NCBI GenBank assembly: GCA_011772595.1
Contig: WVZH01000432.1
Location: 63,199-75,216 of the forward strand
Reading direction: 5' to 3'
DNA length: 12,018 bases
From: Anaerolineales bacterium
GTDB taxonomy: Bacteria > Chloroflexota > Anaerolineae > Anaerolineales > E44-bin32
The position numbers and the translations under genes were made by a program. Of this stretch, positions 1 to 8,797 are shown one piece after another. The notes under the pieces are model-generated. The model had not been told where the DNA came from and ran no database searches. It worked only from the letters and a program-made list of their open reading frames with translations. The stretch's first letter is position 1, and every line of letters starts with the position of its first letter.

Positions 1-1
1 G

Positions 2-115
2 GTAGTTGTCGCGACGCTCGTAAGCTTTCTCCTCGCGTTAAGCGGTGCCGACTCGAGGTTCGACGACCAAAATCCGGTCTTATTTAAATCTTTGGTTGAG
101 TTTTTCTCGCGCTGA
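2..115 (+). CDS. Possible C-terminal end of an unidentified protein (5' end outside window)
   Basis: The second forward frame is open from the window edge for 37 codons and ends at TGA (113-115). The peptide begins with a hydrophobic run (VVVATLVSFLLALSG), which could be a membrane segment, followed by a short polar tail ending LVEFFSR. If real, the gene converges on acnA. No family can be recognised from so few residues. A minus-strand frame is also open across much of the same stretch, so the open frame alone is weak evidence. Upstream sequence would settle it. Confidence 0.3.
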   Translation, partial: VVVATLVSFLLALSGADSRFDDQNPVLFKSLVEFFSR

Positions 116-248
116 GGACACCCGCAGAGGCTAAGAAAAGATGTAGCTGTTCTACCCAGGGCTGAATCGGGTTTTGACGATGGGTAGAAGATACGCCAAG
201 TCTAGTGGATGAGGCTCGAGCATAAAAACCAGAGCGTCTAATCTCGCT
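116..248. other. Noncoding gap downstream of acnA
   Basis: No credible reading frame is seen in this short region. It holds a 9-bp inverted repeat (150-158 with 181-189) and, at its right end, a probable acnA terminator, both listed separately. No tRNA-like cloverleaf could be drawn. Confidence 0.5.
150..189. repeat. 9-bp perfect inverted repeat with 22-nt loop
   Basis: TTCTACCCA at 150-158 is perfectly complemented by TGGGTAGAA at 181-189. The loop is 22 nt and there is no T-tract on either side. It does not look like an intrinsic terminator. It could be an RNA hairpin at the 3' end of an incoming plus-strand transcript or a protein-binding site. It could also be chance, because the arm is short and the loop long. 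Confidence 0.35.
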
Positions 249-250
249 CT
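222..250 (-). terminator. Probable rho-independent terminator of acnA
   Basis: Read on the minus strand, a 6-bp stem (AGAGCG, 250-245, with CGCTCT, 236-231) and an 8-nt loop are followed by GG and a run of five T (positions 228-224). The stem starts inside the acnA stop codon (TAG, 251-249), so the last codon lies in the hairpin. The stem is short and two G separate it from the T-run, so efficiency may be modest. Confidence 0.45.
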
Positions 251-2963
251 ATCGCGCTCCTTCTTTTAGCATGTCGCGCAGCACCGTGTGAAGGATGCCA
301 CCGTTGCGGTAATACTCCACTTCAATGGCCGTGTCGATTCGTACGATGGCCTTGAACTCACTAACGGTTCCATCCTGGCGCTCGGCATGGATGGATACAG
401 TGGCACTCGGTTTCAACTCGTCATTAAGTCCGTAGATACTGTACGTCTCACGCCCTGTCAAGCCAAGGCTATCGACGTTCTCACCCGGCATAAATTCCAA
501 CGGCAGCACACCCATGCCGACTAAGTTTGAGCGGTGGATGCGCTCGAATGACTCGGCTAGCACCGACTTCACTCCGAGGAGAAGGGTTCCCTTTGCGGCC
601 CAATCGCGGGAAGAGCCGGCACCGTACTCCTTCCCTGCGAGCACGATCAATGGGATACCCTCCCGCTTGTATTCCATCGCTGCATCGTAGATGCTCATCT
701 GATCACCACTGGGCATGTAAAGCGTTACACCACCCTCCACACCCGGAACGAGCAGATTCTTGAGACGAATGTTGCCGAAGGTGCCGCGGGTCATCACACG
801 GTCATTCCCGCGGCGTGACCCGAAGGAGTTGAAATCGCGCGGTTGTACCCCTTGCTCGATAAGGAAGCGGCCTGCAGGTTCGCGAGCCGGTATGGCGCCT
901 GCGGGCGAGATGTGATCTGTTGTCACTGAATCGCCAAGCAGTGCCAAGACCCGCGCACCGTAGATCTCCACAATGGGTGATGGTTGCGGCGTCAGATCGA
1001 TGAAGAAGGGAGGTTCTTGGATGTACGTCGATTCTGGGCTCCAATCGTAAAGACTGCCCCCGGAGACAGGGATGGCGTTCCATGTCTCGTTGCCGGTAAA
1101 CACATTTGCGTATCGTTCCCGGAAGATCTCGGGTTGAACGGATTGTTCGATCACTTGTGTAATCTCTTGCTGTGCGGGCCAGATGTCCTGCAAGAAGACA
1201 GGATCGCCAGTACGGTCGTATCCAAGGGGATCCTTGTTCAAATCGATGTTGATCGTCCCGGCAAGTGCGTAAGCGACGACAAGAGGCGGGGAAGCCAGGA
1301 AGTTTGCTCTCACGTGGGGATTGATACGGCCTTCAAAGTTGCGATTACCTGATAGGACGGCTGCGGAGACCAAATCTGCCTCGCTGATCGCTTTCACAAC
1401 TTCACCCGATAGCGGTCCGCTATTGCCGATGCAGGTCGTGCATCCATATCCGACGACGTTGAATCCTAACTCCGCCAAGGGCTCTAGCAGGCCAGCAGTA
1501 TCTAGATACTCCGTGACCACGCGCGAACCGGGTGCCAGACTCGTCTTCACGTAGGGTTGAACCGATAAGCCGTGTGCCAGTGCATTCTTGGCCAACAATC
1601 CCGCAGCAACCATCACGCTTGGGTTAGATGTGTTGGTGCACGAGGTGATCGCCGCGATCACCACCACACCGTGTCCAATGTCAATTTCATGGTCGTTCAT
1701 ACGGACGGAAGTCTTCTGGTGGAGTGCTTTCTTCTGCATCCCGTAGCCGCCCTTGCGTGTCGGTTTTGTGATGACCTCTTGAAATGTCGATTTCATCTCG
1801 GAAAGCAGAACTCGATCCTGAGGACGTTTCGGGCCGGCGAGACTCGTTTCAACGCTGCCGAGATCGAGTTCAAGAACGGAGCTGAAGGAGGGATCAGGTG
1901 TGTCCTCCGTTCGAAATAGAGCCTGTTCTTTACAATAGTGCTCGACGAGATCGATTTGCGACTCTTCACGTCCCGTCAGACGCAAGTAACGCAGCGTCTC
2001 CTCATCGACGGGGAAGAATCCCATTGTGGCTCCATACTCCGGTGACATGTTGGCGATGGTGGCGCGGTCCGGGAGGGTCATGTGTGAGAGGCCTGGGCCG
2101 AAGAACTCCACGAATTTGCCAACGACTCCGTGTTGGCGCAACATTTGTGTGACCGTTAGCACGAGGTCCGTAGCTGTAGCTCCCTCGCGCAATTCACCAA
2201 CCAGACGAAATCCGACGACCTCAGGTGCAGGCATGACGATCGGTTGGCCTAGAATGACAGCTTCTGCTTCGATGCCCCCGACGCCCCATCCGAGTACGCC
2301 CAGGCCATTGATCATTGTGGTGTGCGAATCGGTGCCGACGAGGGTGTCTGGAAAAGCGAGGGTTTCACCTTGATCCTCCTTGGTCAAGACGACATGGGCG
2401 AGAAATTCAAGATTGACTTGGTGCACGATACCTGTGGCAGGAGGTACAACGCGCAGGTTATGGAAGGCTTCTTGTCCCCAGCGCAGGAACTCGTAGCGCT
2501 CTCGATTGCGCTGGAACTCGATCTCGGCGTTTCGCCGGAGCGCCTCCGAAGACGCGAAGAAGTCAACCTGCACGGAGTGATCAATCACCAGGTCAACGGG
2601 AACGAGAGGATTGATTTCATCGGGATCGCCGCCCAATCTGGCGAGGGCGGAGCGCATCGCTGCTAGATCGACCACGGCCGGGACGCCGGTAAAATCTTGC
2701 ATGATCACCCGCATTGGTTTGTATGGAATGCTCGGGTGTGTATCTGCGTTTGGACGCCATCCGGCCAGAGCGACAACGTCTTCTTTGGTGATCTCTACTC
2801 CGTTTTCCTGTCGTAGGAGTGATTCGAGCAGCACGCGGATGGAGAACGGCAATCGATCTACCTGGGTCAGCCCCTGCTGTTCGAGAACGTCCAAGCGGTA
2901 TACGGTGACTTCCCCACTGTTTGTGGACAACCTTGCGCGCACGCCGAACGAGTCGTTGGACAT
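249..2963 (-). CDS. acnA: Aconitate hydratase A (aconitase, IRP1/AcnA type)
   Basis: Interconverts citrate and isocitrate through cis-aconitate in the TCA cycle, using a [4Fe-4S] cluster in the cytoplasm. The 904-residue product matches the usual AcnA length of about 890-900. The three cluster cysteines are visible: one in SCTNTSNP (Cys442) and two in [12 protein letters not shown] (Cys508, Cys511). [21 protein letters not shown] (residues 210-230) and the C-terminal swivel-domain motif [12 protein letters not shown] (around 781-792) are also typical of the family. I chose ATG at 2963 because GGAG (2973-2970) lies 6 nt upstream. In-frame ATG (2975) and GTG (2996) starts exist but would add residues with no family counterpart. 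The gene is monocistronic in view, divergent from the sensor kinase gene, and followed by a likely terminator. Identity is near certain; activity on 2-methylcitrate-pathway intermediates cannot be excluded. Confidence 0.97.
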   Translation of the reverse strand: MSNDSFGVRARLSTNSGEVTVYRLDVLEQQGLTQVDRLPFSIRVLLESLLRQENGVEITKEDVVALAGWRPNADTHPSIPYKPMRVIMQDFTGVPAVVDLAAMRSALARLGGDPDEINPLVPVDLVIDHSVQVDFFASSEALRRNAEIEFQRNRERYEFLRWGQEAFHNLRVVPPATGIVHQVNLEFLAHVVLTKEDQGETLAFPDTLVGTDSHTTMINGLGVLGWGVGGIEAEAVILGQPIVMPAPEVVGFRLVGELREGATATDLVLTVTQMLRQHGVVGKFVEFFGPGLSHMTLPDRATIANMSPEYGATMGFFPVDEETLRYLRLTGREESQIDLVEHYCKEQALFRTEDTPDPSFSSVLELDLGSVETSLAGPKRPQDRVLLSEMKSTFQEVITKPTRKGGYGMQKKALHQKTSVRMNDHEIDIGHGVVVIAAITSCTNTSNPSVMVAAGLLAKNALAHGLSVQPYVKTSLAPGSRVVTEYLDTAGLLEPLAELGFNVVGYGCTTCIGNSGPLSGEVVKAISEADLVSAAVLSGNRNFEGRINPHVRANFLASPPLVVAYALAGTINIDLNKDPLGYDRTGDPVFLQDIWPAQQEITQVIEQSVQPEIFRERYANVFTGNETWNAIPVSGGSLYDWSPESTYIQEPPFFIDLTPQPSPIVEIYGARVLALLGDSVTTDHISPAGAIPAREPAGRFLIEQGVQPRDFNSFGSRRGNDRVMTRGTFGNIRLKNLLVPGVEGGVTLYMPSGDQMSIYDAAMEYKREGIPLIVLAGKEYGAGSSRDWAAKGTLLLGVKSVLAESFERIHRSNLVGMGVLPLEFMPGENVDSLGLTGRETYSIYGLNDELKPSATVSIHAERQDGTVSEFKAIVRIDTAIEVEYYRNGGILHTVLRDMLKEGAR

Positions 2964-3021
2964 CCTATGCTCCATAACCCCCCGGGATTCCGACACCGTT
3001 GTTTTCCGCTGGTCGAAAAGG

Positions 3022-3035
3022 GTATAAAGAGTATA
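3022..3035 (-). promoter_or_regulatory. Candidate -10 element for acnA
   Basis: On the minus strand TATACT (3035-3030) matches the sigma-70 type -10 box at five of six positions. It lies about 67 nt upstream of the chosen acnA start. A second, weaker TATACC follows at 3027-3022. No -35 hexamer is recognisable at the normal distance, so this rests on the -10 alone. It overlaps the candidate -10 box of the divergent kinase gene. Confidence 0.25.
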
Positions 3036-3037
3036 AT
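3032..3037 (+). promoter_or_regulatory. Candidate -10 element (TATAAT) for the sensor kinase gene
   Basis: A perfect TATAAT lies 13 nt before the ATG at 3051, with a related TATAAA at 3023-3028. No good -35 box is seen at 16-18 nt; the best match at a 16-nt spacer is TGGTCG, three of six. If used, transcription would begin about 7 nt before the ATG and give an almost leaderless mRNA. That fits the absence of a Shine-Dalgarno sequence there. Confidence 0.35.
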
Positions 3038-3050
3038 CGAAACTTACTAG

Positions 3051-6000
3051 ATGTTATCCGGTTTTTCTCAAACCCTACAACCTACTATGAGTAGTAACCT
3101 CGCGCTCTTCATCGGTTTATGGTCGCTCGGGCTCACATTTATCGCCCTCCACCGCATTGGGTTTCGAACCTCGCGAACGCTTTTACGTGTGACGCTAGGG
3201 GGCCTGGTGATGCTCAATACCTGGCGTCCGCTCCTACTCGCGGTATTGCAAGCCACCCCCGGCATCACCACCGTCGATCCAGACTTGCCGATCCTTGTCG
3301 CCCCGCGCATTCTGGGACCCATTATCTACCTCACCATATTGCTGGTAGCCACGTCTGATGGACCGTTGCAGGCCAATCTTCTTGCCTTCAATGTAAGTGT
3401 GGTCACGATCGTGGGTGCGGTGATTTACGTAGCGGCGACTTTTTTACTAGGCCCAATTGTGATCGACACCTCACCAAGCCTCGCTCCGGCGATCCTCGAG
3501 ATCGGATTCCAGCAACATGTGGCAAACACCTTTGCATTCATCGTCGGTGTTTATCTTTCTACGGTGGTCTATCAATTAATCGCCGGTCGCTGGCCTAGGA
3601 GGAGCGCTTGGTTCGCAGGTGGGGCGGTGATGCTTGGCGGTTGGGTGGAGGCAATCCTGTTTATCATCGGAGGTTACTGGAATACCCCTTGGTGGACCTT
3701 GATGATGCAAGCTGAACTTCTTGGTTGGGCTCTCGCTGCGCTGGCTCTCTGGCCGCTTGCAACGATTTATATTCTCTATCTTCGGCGACGCCAGGAAGAA
3801 GCCGGCTGGGGTTATTCGTTTAGCGCTCGACCCGCGTTGGAGGTGGTCCGCGAAACTTTGGACATGCGGATAGCGCTTGACGAGTCGAAGCGTCGCCTCT
3901 TTCAACTGGGCGAAACTTTTCGGTTGCTGAACGAGGTTCGGGCACACATTCTCAGCGCAGGCGATCCAGATCGGTTGATGCAGGGGGTCTGCGATTTATT
4001 GGTGCGCTCTGGAGGTTACTCACTGGTATGGGTCGGCTTGATGCACGAGAAGGATCAGGGAATTTATCCCGCTGCTTCGAGTGGCAGGGATGGTGGTTAT
4101 CTGCGTTCGATCACCATCACCTGGGATGAGGCGCCTACAGCGTATGGGCCGACGGGAACCTCCGTGCGCGAGAACCGACCTGATGTGGTTCACGATATCG
4201 CTGATGAGCCTCGTTTCGCTCCCTGGCGGGAACAGGCATTGGCGAGAGGTTACCGCTCTTCAGCGGCCTTTCCGTTGGGTTTGGAAGGCAACGTGTTTGG
4301 TGTTCTCAATGTATATGCCAATCAGCCAGAAGTTTTTGACGCCGAGGTCGTCCGTACCATGCAGGCCGTCGCCGACGATCTTGCTCAAGGGATTTCCCGA
4401 CTCCAACTTCAGCAACAGCGCGCCCAACGTGTGCGAGAGTTGAATGCGATCAGCCATCTAACGGTGGAGATGGTCTCGCAGCATGACGTATCGGCGCTCT
4501 TGCAGTCGATTGTCTTAGAAGCGACGGACTTGCTCAGCGGGAGTAGCAGTGGGATGTACCTCAGTGAGCCGAATAAGGCATTGGTACGTTGCGCAGTCAG
4601 TTATCGGACGGCTCGTGATTATACCGGTACGACCTTACGGTATGGCGAAGGCGTCGCGGGCCATGTTGCTGAGACGGGCGAGGCGCTGATCATATCGGAT
4701 TACAGGATTTGGCCTAATCGAGCCGAAGTGTTCGAGGATGAATCATCGTTCGTCTCGGTGCTCAGCGCTCCGATGATGTGGCAAGGGCAAGTCACCGGTG
4801 TGATTAACATTATGCGTGAGGAGGAAGACGCGCCTTTCGCCCAGGCGGACCTGGATTTGCTCAATCTTTTCGCCAATCAGGCGGCCGTGGCTCTACAGAA
4901 CGCACGTTTGATTGAGGGAACGCAGCGACGCCTGAGACAATCGTCCTTGCTTAATGAGATTACACGGATCACATTAAGCGGCGAAGGTGTAGAGATTATC
5001 CCCGGAATGGCGGCCAGGCTAGCCGAAATCATCGAGGCAGATACTTGCCTGATCGCACTTTGGGATGAAGAGGGCCATCGTCCACGATACGAAGCCGGAT
5101 ATGGTCTGTTTCAGCCTGACATGTTCCGGGATTCCCTGCCCACTGCCGGGGAGAGAACGCTTGTTGAGGCGGCGTTGGTTGCGGGAAAGCCGATCGTGAT
5201 CGAGGACGTTTCGAGCTCGCCGTTGACAAACTCTGGGTTTGTAAAGATGGCATCCTCTGTGCAAGTTCACTCTCTCATAACAACGCCTTTTATTATTGGC
5301 GATCACTGGTACGGGGCAGCCATTGCTGGTTTTAACGAACCACGCCGTTTTACAGAGAATGAGATTAACACCTGTGAACAAGTCGCCAAGCAAGTTTCGT
5401 TAGCTTTGGCCATTTCAGTGGCGTATGAGTCGGAACGCCGCCGTAGTGGAGAACTTGAGGCGGTGCGCCAAGCCAGCCTGAGGTTGACGTCCAGTCTGGA
5501 ACTTCAGCCGGTTCTTGAGACGATTCTCGAGCAGACACTCAACCTGGTCGCTGCAGATGACGCACACATCTTTCTTTTCGATGGAGAGCGATTAGCATTC
5601 GGCGCTGCGCTTTGGGCTGGGGATGTCCAACGTCAACCCTTCTCGGAACCGCGTCACGGTGGGCTCACGTATGCAGTCGCCCGCAGTGGCGAACGTATTG
5701 TGATCACCAATGTCGACCATCATGAGCTGTTCCAAGAGTATCAGTGGGGAGGGGCAATTGTTGGCTTGCCTCTCAAGATCGGCAGGCGTGTATTGGGTGT
5801 GATGAACGTAGCTTTGGTAGAGCCGCACGAGTTTCAAGACGCCGAGTTGAGAGTGCTGGAATTATTGGCCGACCAGGCGGCGGTGGCCGTCGAGAACGTT
5901 CGATTATTCGAACAAAGCGAGTCGGAACGGCAACGAGTTCTGTTGCTCTACGACGTCGCTCAAGAGCTAGCACGTTTGATGGATCCTGAGGAGATTCTTC

Positions 6001-7748
6001 AACGAGCGGTCACCTTGATCTGTGACAACTTCGGGGGACAGTCGGCGGAGGCGTTTGTAATCGAGTCGAGTAGTGAGCGCATGCGATTGTGCGCTTCGGT
6101 CCGAAAGGACGGCATCCCAATCCCTGAGCTTGACGAGAGGATCGACATGCGCCTGGGGAAAGGCCTGGTGGGTTGGGTCGCTCAGGAATTACAGGGTTGC
6201 GTGATTCCTGATGTCACAGAGAATGAGCGCTGGTTTCCAATACCTGGAGTCGACGAAAGTGTGCGATCAGCGTTATGTGTGCCTATTCTCACAAACGAGG
6301 AATTACAGGCTGTGATCGGTGTCTTTCATCAAGAGGTGAACGAATTTCAACCGGAGCACCTGGATTTGATGGTGGCAATCGGCCACCAGGTAGGATTGGC
6401 GATGTCGAACGCCAGACGATACCAGCAGATTGATCGTCGTCTGGCAGAGCTCACAGTGTTGCGTCAGGTGGCGCAAGTTGTCAACCGTAGTTTGGAAATG
6501 CAGCCTCTCTTGGAGGAGGTCGTTAGGCAGGTTGGTGAGGTGCTGGGATATCCCGTGGTGGAGATTTATTTAATAGAGGAGGAAGAACTGGTATTGGGCG
6601 CTGTCCGAGGTGCTATGGAGGATGAGGCCGTCCGCTTCCCGATGTCTCAAGGCGTAACCGGTCGGGCGGTACGCATAAATGAGCCGGTGCACGTACCTGA
6701 TGTACGTATGGACCCAGATTACATCGCGGCCCGGGAAGAGACACAATGTGAAATCGCAGTGCCTCTGCGAAAGGAAGACGTTGTGATCGGTGTGCTGAAT
6801 GTGGAATCGCCTGTTCTTGGTGGGTTGAACGAGGATGATGTGCGTCTTCTCATGTTGCTTGCGGATAACATCTCTGTCGCTGTTGAGAACGCCGCATTAT
6901 ATGAACGTCTCAGGCTGCACGCGGACGAACTCGAAAGGACAGTCTCCGAGCGGACGGCGGCGTTAGCAGAAGCGTTGAAACAGGCTCAAGAGGCCGACAG
7001 GTTGAAGACGCAATTCGTCTCCGACGTGTCGCACGAGCTGCGGACGCCACTCAGCAACATCATGCTATACCTTGAGTTGATCGAAAGTGGGAAACGCGAG
7101 CGATTCCAATCCTATCTGGAGACGCTGAATCGAGAAACTGCGCGCTTAGTGATCTTGATAGAGGACCTGCTCACCGTCTCACGACTCGATGCAGGCACAG
7201 CCACCCTCGATCCAAAGGAAATCAATCTCAATTTCATCGCACAAAGCCTTGTAGAGGATCGTGAAAGGCTTTTCGCTGAAAAGGCATTGAGGGTTGGCTT
7301 CAAACTGCACGAGGATTTACCACACGTTTACGCTGACGAGCGAATGCTTTCTCGGGTAGTGGCGAATCTAATGACCAATGCAATGCATTACACCCAACCC
7401 GGAGGTACCGTAACGATTACAACCGATATGAAGGATGACGGCGAATGCCGCTGGGCTACGCTGGCGGTTGCCGATACGGGGCTCGGGATATCAAATGAGG
7501 AGCAAGAATTTCTATTTCAGCGTTTCTTCCGGGGTTCAGCCAGCCGCAAGATGAGCACCCCAGGGACAGGACTGGGTTTGGCGATCTGTCGGGAGATCAT
7601 GCTACGGCATTCTGGGCGGATCACTGTAGAAAGTCACGTGGGTCAGGGCAGTACCTTCACCATTTGGTTTCCTATTGACGGTGGTCCCGAAAGGGTATCT
7701 GCTGCGGTGCAGCCGACGGATGCTCATCCTCCGACACAAAAGTCGTAA
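3051..7748 (+). CDS. Membrane sensor histidine kinase with six GAF domains
   Basis: A 1565-residue hybrid of membrane and cytoplasmic sensing modules feeding a kinase. About seven hydrophobic segments (roughly residues 15-34, 46-68, 85-101, 108-137, 157-178, 187-208, 221-244) form the N-terminal region. Six GAF-like modules follow at about 295-450, 463-620, 628-792, 803-954, 963-1125 and 1132-1285, most closing with a helix like [16 protein letters not shown] coiled coil (1285-1318) leads to HisKA with phospho-acceptor His1328 in SHELRTP. The ATPase domain shows the N box (NLMTNAMHY, 1439-1447), G1 (DTGLGI, 1475-1480), F box (FQRFF) and G2 (GTGLGLAI, 1505-1512). No receiver domain is fused and no response regulator is in the window, so the partner is unknown. 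ATG 3051 has no Shine-Dalgarno sequence; Met13 (3087) is an alternative start, also without one. The ligand cannot be deduced. The gene end overlaps the convergent DRTGG gene by 25 bp. Confidence 0.93.
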   Translation: MLSGFSQTLQPTMSSNLALFIGLWSLGLTFIALHRIGFRTSRTLLRVTLGGLVMLNTWRPLLLAVLQATPGITTVDPDLPILVAPRILGPIIYLTILLVATSDGPLQANLLAFNVSVVTIVGAVIYVAATFLLGPIVIDTSPSLAPAILEIGFQQHVANTFAFIVGVYLSTVVYQLIAGRWPRRSAWFAGGAVMLGGWVEAILFIIGGYWNTPWWTLMMQAELLGWALAALALWPLATIYILYLRRRQEEAGWGYSFSARPALEVVRETLDMRIALDESKRRLFQLGETFRLLNEVRAHILSAGDPDRLMQGVCDLLVRSGGYSLVWVGLMHEKDQGIYPAASSGRDGGYLRSITITWDEAPTAYGPTGTSVRENRPDVVHDIADEPRFAPWREQALARGYRSSAAFPLGLEGNVFGVLNVYANQPEVFDAEVVRTMQAVADDLAQGISRLQLQQQRAQRVRELNAISHLTVEMVSQHDVSALLQSIVLEATDLLSGSSSGMYLSEPNKALVRCAVSYRTARDYTGTTLRYGEGVAGHVAETGEALIISDYRIWPNRAEVFEDESSFVSVLSAPMMWQGQVTGVINIMREEEDAPFAQADLDLLNLFANQAAVALQNARLIEGTQRRLRQSSLLNEITRITLSGEGVEIIPGMAARLAEIIEADTCLIALWDEEGHRPRYEAGYGLFQPDMFRDSLPTAGERTLVEAALVAGKPIVIEDVSSSPLTNSGFVKMASSVQVHSLITTPFIIGDHWYGAAIAGFNEPRRFTENEINTCEQVAKQVSLALAISVAYESERRRSGELEAVRQASLRLTSSLELQPVLETILEQTLNLVAADDAHIFLFDGERLAFGAALWAGDVQRQPFSEPRHGGLTYAVARSGERIVITNVDHHELFQEYQWGGAIVGLPLKIGRRVLGVMNVALVEPHEFQDAELRVLELLADQAAVAVENVRLFEQSESERQRVLLLYDVAQELARLMDPEEILQRAVTLICDNFGGQSAEAFVIESSSERMRLCASVRKDGIPIPELDERIDMRLGKGLVGWVAQELQGCVIPDVTENERWFPIPGVDESVRSALCVPILTNEELQAVIGVFHQEVNEFQPEHLDLMVAIGHQVGLAMSNARRYQQIDRRLAELTVLRQVAQVVNRSLEMQPLLEEVVRQVGEVLGYPVVEIYLIEEEELVLGAVRGAMEDEAVRFPMSQGVTGRAVRINEPVHVPDVRMDPDYIAAREETQCEIAVPLRKEDVVIGVLNVESPVLGGLNEDDVRLLMLLADNISVAVENAALYERLRLHADELERTVSERTAALAEALKQAQEADRLKTQFVSDVSHELRTPLSNIMLYLELIESGKRERFQSYLETLNRETARLVILIEDLLTVSRLDAGTATLDPKEINLNFIAQSLVEDRERLFAEKALRVGFKLHEDLPHVYADERMLSRVVANLMTNAMHYTQPGGTVTITTDMKDDGECRWATLAVADTGLGISNEEQEFLFQRFFRGSASRKMSTPGTGLGLAICREIMLRHSGRITVESHVGQGSTFTIWFPIDGGPERVSAAVQPTDAHPPTQKS

Positions 7749-8797
7749 AGCGCCCCAATATCCACATTCTCTGCCATTAATTGAATGAAGGTTTCGAGCT
7801 TCTCCGGCTGACCAAGGCGGGTTTTACCGTGTGCGCGTTCGATGTGATCGACTGTTTCCATCGTGTTATCTTTGACAAGAAGAATGGGGACATCGAGAGC
7901 TTCAGCCTGTTGGATGATCAGGGGACTGGGACGCAGGTTTCCGGTCAGGATTAACACAACCGTGGAGGTCTCGAGTGCGGCGAGTTGGATATCGGTACGG
8001 TCACCACCGGTAATAACGGCTTTATTCTGGTAGCGTCGGAAACGGGAAAGGGCAGCGTCGGCCGTCATGGCTCCCACGGTGAAAGTCTCGACGAGCGCAT
8101 TCGGTTTTACATATTTAGTGAGCACCTCGGCTTGGAGCAGATCGATCAACTCGCCGATGCTTAGCGCAGAAAGGCGGGGCACACGTGGTAGGGTGCCCAG
8201 CACGCGTATACCTTGCTTTTCTAGGAACGGACATGCATAGTCATCGACGAATTCCTGACTTTCCTGCGGAACTCGATTCAAGATCACCCCGCACAGTAAT
8301 TCGCCGAGTCGAAACTGGGCGGTAAGGGCATCGTCCACCAGACGCATTTCCCCGGAGAACGACACGATGACCAATGCCGGCGATCCTATCGATTCTGCTA
8401 CCTTCAGGTTTGAGAGCCCCATTGCGTATCCCTCACGCAGACTGGCTAAACCCTCCAGAAGCAATATGTCTTTTCCTTTTGCGGCGGCCTCAGCCGCATG
8501 CTGGATCTTCTGCATGAGATCCTCTTCGCTAGTGCCTTTGAGTCTTTTTCGCAAGGTCGAGGGCGTCACGATGACGGGTGCAGCTTCTGTAGGATCTCCC
8601 TCAAGACCGAGGACTTTATGGACGAAGACGGCGTCTTCATCAGCTAGCTTTCCCTCTGGCGTACGCCAAGGTTGTGTGCTCACGGGCTTGAGATAGCCTA
8701 CTTTCCTACCATCAGATTGCAATTGCTTGCCGAGGGCTAAGCACACGGCAGTCTTCCCTGAATAGGGTTCCACAGAGGTTATGTATAGTGCGTTCAT
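7724..8797 (-). CDS. BioD-like P-loop / DRTGG domain protein (phosphotransacetylase N-terminal-like)
   Basis: A 357-residue protein with two parts. An N-terminal P-loop domain of the dethiobiotin-synthetase-like type opens with MNALYITSVEPYSGKTAVC (Gly14-Lys15-Thr16). A DRTGG domain (about residues 210-320) carries the signature stretch VITGGDRTDIQLAALE (261-276). The same pair forms the N-terminal half of long phosphotransacetylases, where it is generally considered regulatory. Here the PTA catalytic domain is absent, so it should not be called Pta. It starts at ATG 8797, overlapping the TGA of the acyl-CoA synthetase gene by 4 bp (ATGA), with GGGAG 6 nt upstream, so translation is probably coupled. 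I infer a nucleotide- or metabolite-sensing role in acetate/acetyl-CoA metabolism. The biochemical function is not established. Dethiobiotin synthetase is unlikely because of the extra domain and the neighbour. Confidence 0.85.
   Translation of the reverse strand: MNALYITSVEPYSGKTAVCLALGKQLQSDGRKVGYLKPVSTQPWRTPEGKLADEDAVFVHKVLGLEGDPTEAAPVIVTPSTLRKRLKGTSEEDLMQKIQHAAEAAAKGKDILLLEGLASLREGYAMGLSNLKVAESIGSPALVIVSFSGEMRLVDDALTAQFRLGELLCGVILNRVPQESQEFVDDYACPFLEKQGIRVLGTLPRVPRLSALSIGELIDLLQAEVLTKYVKPNALVETFTVGAMTADAALSRFRRYQNKAVITGGDRTDIQLAALETSTVVLILTGNLRPSPLIIQQAEALDVPILLVKDNTMETVDHIERAHGKTRLGQPEKLETFIQLMAENVDIGALYDFCVGG

Noticed and set aside
288..3027. Many plus-strand open frames opposite acnA (for example 984-1352, 2026-2373, 2611-3027)
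   Set aside because: They lie antisense to a strongly supported aconitase gene, have low-complexity Arg/Ser/Pro-rich composition and show no recognisable family; they are shadows of the real coding frame.
3576..3947. Minus-strand open frame opposite the kinase membrane domain and first linker
   Set aside because: It is antisense to clear membrane-segment and linker coding sequence and shows no motif.
7724..8797. Naming this gene pta or bioD
   Set aside because: It lacks the phosphotransacetylase catalytic domain and carries a DRTGG domain absent from dethiobiotin synthetase.
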